From a virus: a stretch of 30,655 nucleotides of DNA. Numbering within the stretch: position 1 is the stretch's first letter; every line of letters starts with the position of its first letter. The DNA is taken from IMG/VR virus record IMGVR_UViG_3300048672_000788, positions 1 through 30,655 of that record. The stretch is one strand, 5' to 3'. A program made the translations under genes and the position numbers. Below are positions 22,045 through 28,949 of the stretch, one piece after another. A model generated the notes under the pieces. That model worked only from the letters and a program-made list of their open reading frames with translations, was not told the origin of the DNA and searched no databases.

Positions 22045-23430
22045 TCAGTTCATGATCCTAATTTGGGTTGGCTTCCTCGGGCCGTCCCAATCTAGGTGTG
22101 CGACCATGTACCTCATGGCGTCCATCCCATGATCGTTTTCCTTGACCGGTGCCTCTTTCGGGCCGGTCTTGTCCGGCCACACATACGATGTGATCTCATC
22201 AGCCGTGCACGTCGGGACACCCCTATCCATCAGGGACTTATCCATCGATACCAGAGCATCTCGCATGATCTGGATCCTCGGCATCATGATCGTGCGCGGA
22301 AACGAATCACCGGACGCCGTCACGATCCTACTGGTGACCAGGTTAATTCCGGTCATCACAGATTTCCGTGCCGGAACCGTTTTCATACCTGTGACGCGTT
22401 CAATGAGCATCCGGTCCGACGCGTCGTGATCACAGATAATTGCTCGTGGACGTGGCTCGATCCACGTTCCGTCCGGTCGCCGCACGATGCCCATGATCTC
22501 ATGTGCATGTTGATCCGGTGTCCGCCCGGTCCGGTAGATCTCTCGGTACATGACCAGCCGATCGGTCGGCGACAATGCCCAAAATTGTATGACCATGGGG
22601 TGGACGAATCCGAAATCGATTGACCAGTACCGTGGCCATGCTTCAGGTACCCGAGTGTTGTCGATCATGTGTGTCGTCGGGTCCCACCGTTCGTAGACCA
22701 GTCCCTCTGCTGCTGCCCAGATTCCGTCACGGAGTCTGGCACGGCGCACCCCGCTGAGTTGATTGAGCACTTTGAAGTATGACACGCCTGTCGGTGTCGG
22801 CTGCATGGTCGTCTGGTCGACCAGGATCGGGTTGTCCGAGTGTTTGCAGTGGACCATCTTGACCGTGCCGGTGTCCGATCTGGTTTTCAGCCAATGGTGG
22901 GGTGGACCAGGGTTGCAATCGGCAATGAGCTGCTGAAATGTGATCCGGTGGTTTCTGAGACGGGTGAGAAGGTGTTCCCACTCGGTCACGGTTAGTTCTG
23001 TCGCTTCCTGGACATAAATAATGTCATATTCAGATGACATGATCTTTGTCGCGCGGTCCATGCCACCGACGACCAGGACGGAGCCGTTCTTCCAGATATA
23101 CGCGGCGGGTTCGACCGACGATCCGCCGTAGTACCGGATAAATCCTGTCTCGATCGCTTCTTTGGCGACGTGTTCACGCCACGTGACCAGACCTGTAGAC
23201 GCCAGCGATGCTTGAGTTTTCCGGATCACCAGCATTCTCACACCTGGAGTGAGTGATCCTGTGATGAGTAGTTTCTCCAGGCAGGCGCGGGATTTTCCGG
23301 TTCCCGCCGGGCCGGAGAGAACTACCTCGGTGTCCCTGATCCGCATGATTTCCTGAGCGGCACCGTACGGGGAGTAGACATGATCCGTCATGGTCGGCCG
23401 TATAAATTCCTCGGTGAGGTTGCTGATCAT
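22045..23430 (-). CDS. Terminase large subunit, 461 aa
   Basis: This is the packaging ATPase and nuclease. Walker A is GPAGTGKS (residues 40-47) and Walker B is DIIYVQEATE, with catalytic acids after the hydrophobic strand. The nuclease domain begins at WSIDFGF and has further acids in IICDHDASD and ENDHGMDAMRY. The size of 461 aa fits the family. The start at 23430 is 31 bases after the small subunit stop, with a hairpin between them and no clear ribosome site; ATG 23391 is an alternative. Confidence 0.93.
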   Translation of the reverse strand: MISNLTEEFIRPTMTDHVYSPYGAAQEIMRIRDTEVVLSGPAGTGKSRACLEKLLITGSLTPGVRMLVIRKTQASLASTGLVTWREHVAKEAIETGFIRYYGGSSVEPAAYIWKNGSVLVVGGMDRATKIMSSEYDIIYVQEATELTVTEWEHLLTRLRNHRITFQQLIADCNPGPPHHWLKTRSDTGTVKMVHCKHSDNPILVDQTTMQPTPTGVSYFKVLNQLSGVRRARLRDGIWAAAEGLVYERWDPTTHMIDNTRVPEAWPRYWSIDFGFVHPMVIQFWALSPTDRLVMYREIYRTGRTPDQHAHEIMGIVRRPDGTWIEPRPRAIICDHDASDRMLIERVTGMKTVPARKSVMTGINLVTSRIVTASGDSFPRTIMMPRIQIMRDALVSMDKSLMDRGVPTCTADEITSYVWPDKTGPKEAPVKENDHGMDAMRYMVAHLDWDGPRKPTQIRIMN

Positions 23431-23437
23431 TACGTGT

Positions 23438-23459
23438 GCGCGAGGATGTATCCTCGCGC
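23438..23459 (-). promoter_or_regulatory. 9-bp hairpin between terminase genes
   Basis: Arms gcgcgagga and tcctcgcgc with loop tgta lie just after the small subunit stop. No U-tract follows, so it is more likely to adjust RNA stability or translation of the large subunit than to end transcription. Confidence 0.5.
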
Positions 23460-23460
23460 G

Positions 23461-23934
23461 CTATTTGAGATCTTCAATGTCGACACCGTTGATCGTGATT
23501 TCAAGTTGCGTCTGGTTCCCTGCGTCTTTCAGCTGTCCAAGTTCTTCTGCCGCCTGCCTCAATGCCGTCAGTTTCGTTCTGAATAGATTGGCCCGGTCGG
23601 ACATTGATTTCTTATTACCGACCTCATTTCTGATGATCTTATCGATGTCATCGTAGATCTGTTGCATTTCTGCTACACGGTCGGCCCTTCTAGTAATCCA
23701 CAGACTGATGATGGCGTCACTAACTTTGTCTTTTACGTCAAGAATTTCCAGTTCATGCTTCTTTGCAAATCTACAAATGCTTGCAGGATTAACCCCGTAT
23801 TTTCTTCCTAGTTCTGCTTGTGTCATTTCTCCGATACCAAGTTCATGGATGAGATTCATCCTGACCCGGCCGCATTCGAGCGGCCTATGGTAATCGTTTC
23901 CCTCACCTTGTACTCTGGCACGTCCGCCGCGCAT
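23461..23934 (-). CDS. Terminase small subunit, 157 aa
   Basis: Residues about 37-60 form a helix-turn-helix, MTQAELGRKYGVNPASICRF, that would recognise the packaging site. A long helical middle (DRVAEMQQIYDDIDKIIR, RTKLTALRQAAEELGQLK) should make the ring, and a beta ending with LEITINGVDIEDL would contact the large subunit. Length, layout and its place directly before the large subunit support the call. GGTG nine bases upstream supports ATG 23934, although starts within the basic first 25 residues cannot be excluded. Confidence 0.85.
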   Translation of the reverse strand: MRGGRARVQGEGNDYHRPLECGRVRMNLIHELGIGEMTQAELGRKYGVNPASICRFAKKHELEILDVKDKVSDAIISLWITRRADRVAEMQQIYDDIDKIIRNEVGNKKSMSDRANLFRTKLTALRQAAEELGQLKDAGNQTQLEITINGVDIEDLK

Positions 23935-23971
23935 TGTTTATTCACCTACCTCTTATGGAATGTTTACGTAC

Positions 23972-24005
23972 TTACGCCCATCATCATATTGGATGATGGG
24001 CGTAA
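23972..24005 (-). terminator. 14-bp hairpin upstream of the terminase genes
   Basis: The arms at 23972-23985 and 23992-24005 pair perfectly with a 6-base loop. It stands in the 160-base gap between the zinc-binding gene and the small terminase gene. Read leftward it has no U-tract, so it may be a weak terminator, an attenuator, or part of the packaging site region. I saw no gene in this gap. Confidence 0.5.
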
Positions 24006-24094
24006 ATGCAATTCTTATGTAGTTCAGTGTTCAAGTTTCTGCATCACTCAGCGTAAGTGATGACATGTGGCATGGGGTCACCATCTACATCGCG

Positions 24095-24412
24095 TCATGA
24101 ATGATTCTCCATATCTTCAATAATTCTCCTATGTGCGATTCTCTGCTCATGATTGATTTTTATCAGATGATATTTCAATGCTCTTTCTCTCTCTCTTTTT
24201 TCTACTTCTTTGTTGTTGATGCACATCGGGCAACAGTAAGCCCTTAGTGTGGTGTAATATGTGTGTCCTTCCATGCACGTAATCTCCCTTGAGTGATATC
24301 CTATTCTACCATTATCATATAGATTTTTGCATTGTTCGCAGAAGAATATCTTATCGATATTTCTTACCGTGTTCGTATGCCCTCTTGGGCATGTTATCGT
24401 ATTGTATTCCAT
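24095..24412 (-). CDS. Zinc-binding protein with repeated knuckles, 105 aa
   Basis: The product has CPRGH with CEQC, then CMEGH with CCPMC, giving two zinc ribbons of the form C-x3-H/C-x2-C. A long basic helix follows (NNKEVEKRERERALKYHLIK), with an HRRIIEDMEN ending. The start at 24412 overlaps the stop of the preceding small zinc protein as TGATG, with GGAG eight bases upstream. HNH nucleases placed near terminase genes often have such knuckles, but I see no clear HNH core here. The function is not known. The base composition is very AT-rich for this genome, which points to transfer. Confidence 0.65.
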   Translation of the reverse strand: MEYNTITCPRGHTNTVRNIDKIFFCEQCKNLYDNGRIGYHSREITCMEGHTYYTTLRAYCCPMCINNKEVEKRERERALKYHLIKINHEQRIAHRRIIEDMENHS

Positions 24413-24579
24413 CACACACACTCCAGAATTGAAATGATCTTCCCATTCTTGATGGTGAACGAAAATACCTTGCACCCGTACGTCCCGCATATATATTGTT
24501 CTTTTCTGTACGACGTCCCATATAGGTGTGCTTGCCGGTCACATATCGGGCATGTGTGTGTCCGTGCCATGAGTGCCAT
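24412..24579 (-). CDS. Small zinc-ribbon protein, 55 aa
   Basis: The frame encodes 55 residues with CPICDRQAHLYG and YICGTYGCKVFSF, a compact four-cysteine ribbon (C-x2-C ... C-x4-C). The beta strand IKNGKIISILECV follows. It overlaps the end of the preceding gene by 41 bases and the next gene by TGATG. ATG 24579 is chosen; ATG 24570 three codons later is also possible. Proteins of this size with one zinc ribbon are common in phages as regulators or structural aids, and no function can be assigned. The cysteine pattern makes chance unlikely. Confidence 0.6.
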   Translation of the reverse strand: MALMARTHTCPICDRQAHLYGTSYRKEQYICGTYGCKVFSFTIKNGKIISILECV

Positions 24580-24913
24580 TTTTGATCGTCACCATCCATC
24601 CGTGCCAGGTGCCGGTTATTGTCGTGTCTGATTGCTGTGTCCATCTGATTTTCGTCCTGAGCTGTAGCTCTGCCATCATCGTTCTCAGATGGACCATCGA
24701 TGTGAGGATGATCGTGCTGGTGGTTCCAGAGTTTTTGACGGTTATTGACGCAATTGTCTTGTCAGGTAGGATCGTTACCAGAGCAAGAGCGGCGTGTGTA
24801 GCCGTCACGAGAGTTTTGACCGATCCGTCGTTCCTGGTTGTCTGAGCGATCAGTCCGAAAAATGTTCTTCGGACATCGTCGAGGTCCGGGCGGGTTTCGT
24901 TGTTCCTGGCCAT
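24539..24913 (-). CDS. Hypothetical protein, 124 aa
   Basis: I do not recognise this protein. It has an N-terminal helix (PDLDDVRRTFFGLIAQTTR) and then a beta-rich body (VKTLVTATHAALALVTILPD, IASITVKNSGTTSTIILTS, TTITGTWHGWMVTIKNG). This could be a small barrel or sandwich. I begin it at ATG 24913 because a hairpin with a run of eight C/G lies just upstream. A longer frame through that hairpin from TTG 25018 is possible but less likely. It is followed by two zinc-ribbon genes that overlap in series, so these three may be an operon. Confidence 0.55.
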   Translation of the reverse strand: MARNNETRPDLDDVRRTFFGLIAQTTRNDGSVKTLVTATHAALALVTILPDKTIASITVKNSGTTSTIILTSMVHLRTMMAELQLRTKIRWTQQSDTTITGTWHGWMVTIKNGTHGTDTHMPDM

Positions 24914-24942
24914 ATCTATGGCTAGCACATCGTGTGTTTTGG

Positions 24943-24981
24943 CGGCATTACCAGAATCTGGGGGGGGATCTGGTAATGCCG
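24943..24981 (-). terminator. 13-bp hairpin with an eight-G/C run in the loop
   Basis: The arms at 24943-24955 and 24969-24981 pair perfectly around a 13-base loop holding eight consecutive G on the plus strand (24960-24967). It lies after the glycosyltransferase gene. No U-tract follows on the leftward RNA (CCAAAAC), so it may be a weak terminator or stabiliser. The homopolymer is also a place where length may vary. Confidence 0.5.
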
Positions 24982-25010
24982 TTGGTACAAGTCTAGGACA
25001 GCGGATTAAT

Positions 25011-26393
25011 CTATGCAAGTGCTTCTGTCGGATTCTTCTCGGGGATCCGGGTTCCCCACCGTCCGTCCCTGAGCTGGGTCGTTGCCCAGTAGAGGGACGT
25101 CCGGATTAGGAGGAGCTGAAAAATCATGAGAAATGGAGTCAAAAATACCCATGACAGGATCTTCTCGATCTTCTTGATTCCTGGACGTGCCATGTACGCC
25201 GATGTCTGGATGTACAGCAGGATCATCCAGTACACAATCGGGCTGGCCGACGGATCGGCGCCGAGGATGGCCGGAGCAATCAGTACCTGCCAGATGGCCA
25301 TGAACGGCCAAACCACGAACATGATCAAATTCCATGCCCGGAACGCCAGGGGTACCAGGGGCAGGTTCTCGACCTCATACGGGATCGCCTGGAGCGCTCC
25401 CTTGAACCACCTGGTTCTCTGCCGGAAGATCTTCCGGCAGGTGGACGGCATCTCTGTCTCGACGATAGCTGTGTCGACGGCGACGATGGTCTGGCCGGTA
25501 CCCAGGATGTAGTGGCCAAGCCGCCGATCATCACTATATGTGCCGGATGTCGTGTAGTCGGCGATGTTGTCCCGGACGATGCCGTAGTCGTAGACGGATA
25601 GGGCCCCGGACGGTGGTAGCACTGCTCCGACGGAGGATCGTGCTGCTCTCATCGTGGAACAGGAATAATAAATCTCCATGTCGGTGATGCGGGTGAGGAT
25701 GTTCTGGGTGCGGTTCCGCAAGAGTGGGATCCCGGTTGCTGCTCCTACGCCGGGTGTGGACATGGCGCGCATGAGCTGGTCTATCGCGTCCGGTGCGCAG
25801 ACCGAGTCGGAGTCGACGGTGAGGATCCATCGTGCTGGTGCGCTTGCGGCGATGCCAGCCGCTTGTGCGTGGCGTTTCCCGTGGTTGGTCTGTCTGATCT
25901 AGGTGATTCTCGGGTCGGTGTGTGGGGTGGGCGGGGTAATGGATCCATCGTCGACGACGGCGATGTGATCGATATATCTTGTTTGTGTTAGTAACGATTC
26001 TATGCACGCATTGAGTGTTTCTGGTATTTCATTGTATGTGGGAATAATTGCGAGAATTGTTCCATTTGTGGGAAATTTACTTGAATGGTCTTCGTTCCGT
26101 GACGCCATGGTCAGAAACAGGATCAGCACACCGGACCCGATGGCATACATGACCAGTGCCAAAAGCGAAGAGAACGTACCATTTCTGGCACGATACGTGG
26201 TGATGATGATGATGGCGATAGCAGAAACGGCCATGTACCGGCTGGTCGTGTTACCGGAATTCTTTCTGAGCCGTCTCGGTTCTCGTTTTATTGATTGGTG
26301 CATAGGCCTATGGTGTGTATTCCTAATGGCGTGACGGCACGAGATATTCACTAGTGTCCTTAATGCCGATGGCGGGCCTACGTCGATATTCAT
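25011..26393 (-). pseudogene. Membrane GT2 (hyaluronan-synthase-like) glycosyltransferase interrupted by an in-frame amber codon
   Basis: Reading through one TAG (25899-25901, codon 165) gives a complete 460-codon processive glycosyltransferase. Two membrane segments lie near residues 53-97. The GT-A core has IIPTYNE (116-122), VVDDGS (146-151), DSDS (194-197), a SDDRRL stretch (287-292) and RQRTRW (324-329), the (Q/R)xxRW element of polysaccharide-forming synthases. Three or four C-terminal membrane helices follow. There is no frameshift, and both halves stay open. CAG to TAG would be a one-base change. The product would act at the host membrane, adding sugars to a surface polymer or lipid. 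It may be inactive, or expressed by amber suppression. ATG 26303 is an alternative start. Confidence 0.8.
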
Positions 26394-26435
26394 TCGTAAT
26401 CGTCCGGTATGGAGCGCGTAGCATATTTACTCGAA

Positions 26436-26464
26436 TTGACCCTATCATGTCTGAATAATAGGAT
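26436..26464 (+). promoter_or_regulatory. Promoter and possible operator for the 26518 gene
   Basis: TTGACC (26436-26441) and TAGGAT (26459-26464) are 17 bases apart, the best -35/-10 pair in the window. A 7-bp inverted repeat, atgtggt/accacat, begins at 26465 and ends at 26496; it could be an operator or a leader hairpin. Confidence 0.6.
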
Positions 26465-26517
26465 ATGTGGTGCACTCAAAACCGGTCGGACCACATAGAT
26501 CACGCCAGGGAGACATC

Positions 26518-26850
26518 ATGAGCATGACCCACAGAATGCCGCACGGAAATGAGGTAGAAGCGGCTGCCACGGCGCTGGGAATCCGGATGGGCTCCGGACG
26601 ACAGCACGTCGAGTCATATAGCCATGGCCTATTCATCGCGCTGGCATGGCCATACGGCACGACGTATTCGGTGGTGTACCCCGTTCCGTCACCAGAATCA
26701 CAGGTCTGGATCGACGAACTCATCAATGAACTGAACGATGCCATCGCGACCAAGGTAAAAATTACTCCTGACTACCTTGTCGAGGTCATGCGCGGGATCA
26801 TGAGCTGTGCCATGGACGGAGCCGTCGTACCACGTAGCTCCGATAGTTGA
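26518..26850 (+). CDS. Lone rightward gene, hypothetical protein, 110 aa
   Basis: ATG 26518 follows GGAG by five bases. The product starts MSMTHRMPHGNEVEAAATAL and is a compact alpha/beta protein: a helix, strands LFIALAWPYGTTYSVVYPVP, helix QVWIDELINELNDAI, and an ending with EVMRGIMSCAMDGA. I do not recognise it. It lies on the opposite strand inside the leftward block, with its own promoter upstream and a 10-bp hairpin downstream. That is the layout of a moron, a cargo gene expressed independently, possibly during lysogeny or early infection. It is divergent from the glycosyltransferase. Confidence 0.65.
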   Translation: MSMTHRMPHGNEVEAAATALGIRMGSGRQHVESYSHGLFIALAWPYGTTYSVVYPVPSPESQVWIDELINELNDAIATKVKITPDYLVEVMRGIMSCAMDGAVVPRSSDS

Positions 26851-26853
26851 CAT

Positions 26854-26890
26854 GTCCGTGTCCCGGACGATGAATATCCAGGACACGGAC
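26854..26890 (+). terminator. Hairpin after the lone rightward gene
   Basis: Arms gtccgtgtcc (26854-26863) and ggacacggac (26881-26890) flank a 17-base loop just after the stop. The converging gene ends at 26928, so it can serve both directions, though no strong U-tract is present. Confidence 0.5.
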
Positions 26891-26927
26891 TGAGTTGGTG
26901 TGCGGGGATTTTGTCAGCTGGCCTTGT

Positions 26928-27161
26928 TCATTGTGAGTATTCGCTCACGGCCTTGCAGTCAAGGTGAGCTAGTTCTCCGTTGACTGTTCCTGTTTCTTCA
27001 TGGTAGATGATTGCTGTTCCGCAGATACAGCACTCTGCCGTGTTGTTGTAGCAGGTTTGGTGTGCGTACCGCTTGTCGACGATGATGATCCTGTCTCCGA
27101 CAATAATCTTATCCTTGCAGATAAGACATTTTCCCCTGATGTTCTCCGTGGCGATTCTCAT
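26928..27161 (-). CDS. Double zinc-knuckle protein, 77 aa
   Basis: Cysteines and histidines are arranged as CLICKDKIIVGD, then AHQTCY, CCICGTAI and AHLDC, which resembles a small LIM-like or PARP-like double ribbon with the 'C-x2-C ... H-x2-C' pattern twice. Such small proteins accompany phage replication genes and may bind nucleic acid. AGGAAG precedes ATG 27161, and the gene lies 12 bases after the ATPase gene, so it belongs to the replication transcript. Function unknown. Confidence 0.68.
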   Translation of the reverse strand: MRIATENIRGKCLICKDKIIVGDRIIIVDKRYAHQTCYNNTAECCICGTAIIYHEETGTVNGELAHLDCKAVSEYSQ

Positions 27162-27173
27162 GACAACTTCCTC

Positions 27174-28220
27174 TCAGGAAACGATCTTCAAATCTGGGGA
27201 CGTATCGACATTTGTCTTAAGGTGTTCGAGTCTTTCTCGAATAACATCTTTGATTGTAATCGGCATATTTGGTTCCTCACCTGGTGACATGGTGATGATC
27301 TCGGTGACGTCGATCCCGAGTCGGCCGGTTTCCCACAGTTTGTTCCCGATCTGCCGGATCTCCTCCGGATCGATGCTTCCCATGATCCTTTCCAGTGTGT
27401 TCCGGTCGTCTGCTGTCGGGGCCGGTGTCTGGGTGTCGGAGAGGATGGTGTGTCGTATGGCCGTAGTTGATCCGGGGTTGATCCCGAGTCTGTCCCAGAC
27501 CTCACTGATGGTGAGTCCGGGGATTTCTTCTGGTTCTTTCATGGTCCAGATCGCGGACCGTACGCCGGAGATGATGGGCGGGTGTGAGCCGCCTCTCAGC
27601 TGGATGACGGCGCCAGCATCGTATGGCAGGCTCTTCTGCGATTTGATTTTCCACTCCTTGAGGGTTACCCCACCTGGTCCGCGCACTGGCTGCCCCTGGT
27701 CGTCGACGACCATCATCCGGTCGAGTCGACCGGTGATGATCACCGGTCCAGTGTGCTCCCGGAGACTGTTGAGGATGCTGTTCCACCTGGCGTTCGCTTT
27801 GTTCCATAGGTCCGGGGTAATTGGTGCTTCGTCCGTGGGCTTGTTGTTCTTGCGTGCAGCTGAGCGCTGATTCGCCTCGTGTTGTGCGATCTGAGAAATC
27901 AATTCCCAGAGTCGGAATCCGGAATCCACAACGATGAGGGTCGGATGCTCTGGATCGGACGGCTCGGCGACAGCCTCACGGACGGTGTCGCGAATTGAGA
28001 TGAGGGTCCCGGTGTGTTCGGCGATTTCGAAGTCAGCTCCGGGGACCAGGTCCAGTTCTTCCGGGTCATCCTCGCCGACAGATATCCAGATGGTTCGCCC
28101 GATCCTTTGGTCTCCGGATGCCTGAGCGCATGCCCAGCTTTTCCCGGATTTCTCGACTCCTGCGATGAGGATGATGGGCCATGCCGGACGGCCGTTTGGT
28201 TTGCGTGTGCGGAGTGTCAT
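27174..28220 (-). CDS. RecA-like ATPase of the Sak4 type (phage recombinase), 348 aa
   Basis: Walker A is GVEKSGKS (residues 21-28) directly at the N-terminus, and TLIVVDSG fits Walker B. The core is therefore a short RecA-like fold with the first strand at the very start, typical of phage AAA_24/Sak4-type single-strand annealing proteins. Residues from about 190 continue beta-helix with KSLPYDAGAVIQLRGGSH, and the last 100 form a helical tail. Such proteins help phage DNA recombination and replication. Placement next to the exonuclease and initiator supports this. ATG 28220 follows GAGGAG by four bases; a start nine codons earlier is weaker. Confidence 0.82.
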   Translation of the reverse strand: MTLRTRKPNGRPAWPIILIAGVEKSGKSWACAQASGDQRIGRTIWISVGEDDPEELDLVPGADFEIAEHTGTLISIRDTVREAVAEPSDPEHPTLIVVDSGFRLWELISQIAQHEANQRSAARKNNKPTDEAPITPDLWNKANARWNSILNSLREHTGPVIITGRLDRMMVVDDQGQPVRGPGGVTLKEWKIKSQKSLPYDAGAVIQLRGGSHPPIISGVRSAIWTMKEPEEIPGLTISEVWDRLGINPGSTTAIRHTILSDTQTPAPTADDRNTLERIMGSIDPEEIRQIGNKLWETGRLGIDVTEIITMSPGEEPNMPITIKDVIRERLEHLKTNVDTSPDLKIVS

Positions 28221-28250
28221 CGTGCTCCTCGTGTGTGCCTCGACCAATGC

Positions 28251-28949
28251 TCAAAGCATAGCACATTCGATCGGCCACGTGTTGTCGATCCCCCTGGAAC
28301 CCGCCTGCTCCCGGTACCATCCCACCTGGAGATCGTGCAGATCGGCGGACGAACAGTCCCCGATCACCACGCCCATCGCGTACGCGATGCGTGCGGCTAG
28401 CGTGGCGTCTCCGAACGCCGTGTGGAGACGGACATCGTCGGTACGCATTCCGTGTGACGCGGCGACACGTCTCAGGGATCGCCACGACAGACCATGAAGG
28501 TAAGCATCGATGACCATAGGGTCGAATACCGGCCAGACGTCGCGCACGATATCGCCACCAAAGCGGCCCCGGTCCGACCAGCATTCCACAGCGGTACGAC
28601 AGATGATGCTCAGGTCGAAAACAGCGTTGAAAGCGACAATCGGGGTATCCGATCCAAAGATTCTTTTGGAAATGACGATCTGATCCCAAATTTCTATGGC
28701 GGCCTCATGATCCGGAATGCTCCCCGCCACCATCTGATCATCGATCCCGTGGATGGCCGTCGCGTCCGACGGGATGGGCATCCCGGGATCGATGAGCCAG
28801 TCTCGTCCCCAGATCTGCCTCATCCCGGACGATGTGTGCTCGGCATGGATGATGCTGACGGAGACCATCCTGTCAGTGTGGATGTCGGTCCCGGTCGTCT
28901 CGATATCGATGGCGATGATCGGTCGCTGTGCCCAGGTGGTCATTCTCAT
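28251..28949 (-). CDS. DnaQ-like 3'-5' exonuclease, 232 aa
   Basis: The DEDD exonuclease motifs are visible. ExoI is AIDIETTG (Asp15 and Glu17), ExoII is AFNAVFDLS with an Asp, and ExoIII is HTAFGDATLAAR with the DEDDh-type His and Asp. It may trim DNA ends or support replication and recombination with the neighbouring ATPase. The start at 28949 overlaps the stop of the initiator gene by ATGA; ATG 28943, two codons on, is also possible. The size fits the family. Confidence 0.88.
   Translation of the reverse strand: MRMTTWAQRPIIAIDIETTGTDIHTDRMVSVSIIHAEHTSSGMRQIWGRDWLIDPGMPIPSDATAIHGIDDQMVAGSIPDHEAAIEIWDQIVISKRIFGSDTPIVAFNAVFDLSIICRTAVECWSDRGRFGGDIVRDVWPVFDPMVIDAYLHGLSWRSLRRVAASHGMRTDDVRLHTAFGDATLAARIAYAMGVVIGDCSSADLHDLQVGWYREQAGSRGIDNTWPIECAML

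Noticed and set aside
25534-26007. Frameshift as the cause of the split glycosyltransferase
   Set aside because: Translation in the original frame resumes directly after the TAG with matching GT2 sequence; the alternative frame here is arginine- and histidine-rich and is only a shadow.
27073-27870. Long plus-strand frame of 265 codons
   Set aside because: It is antisense to the Sak4-like ATPase, whose Walker motifs are clear on the other strand; it has no ribosome site and an improbable composition.
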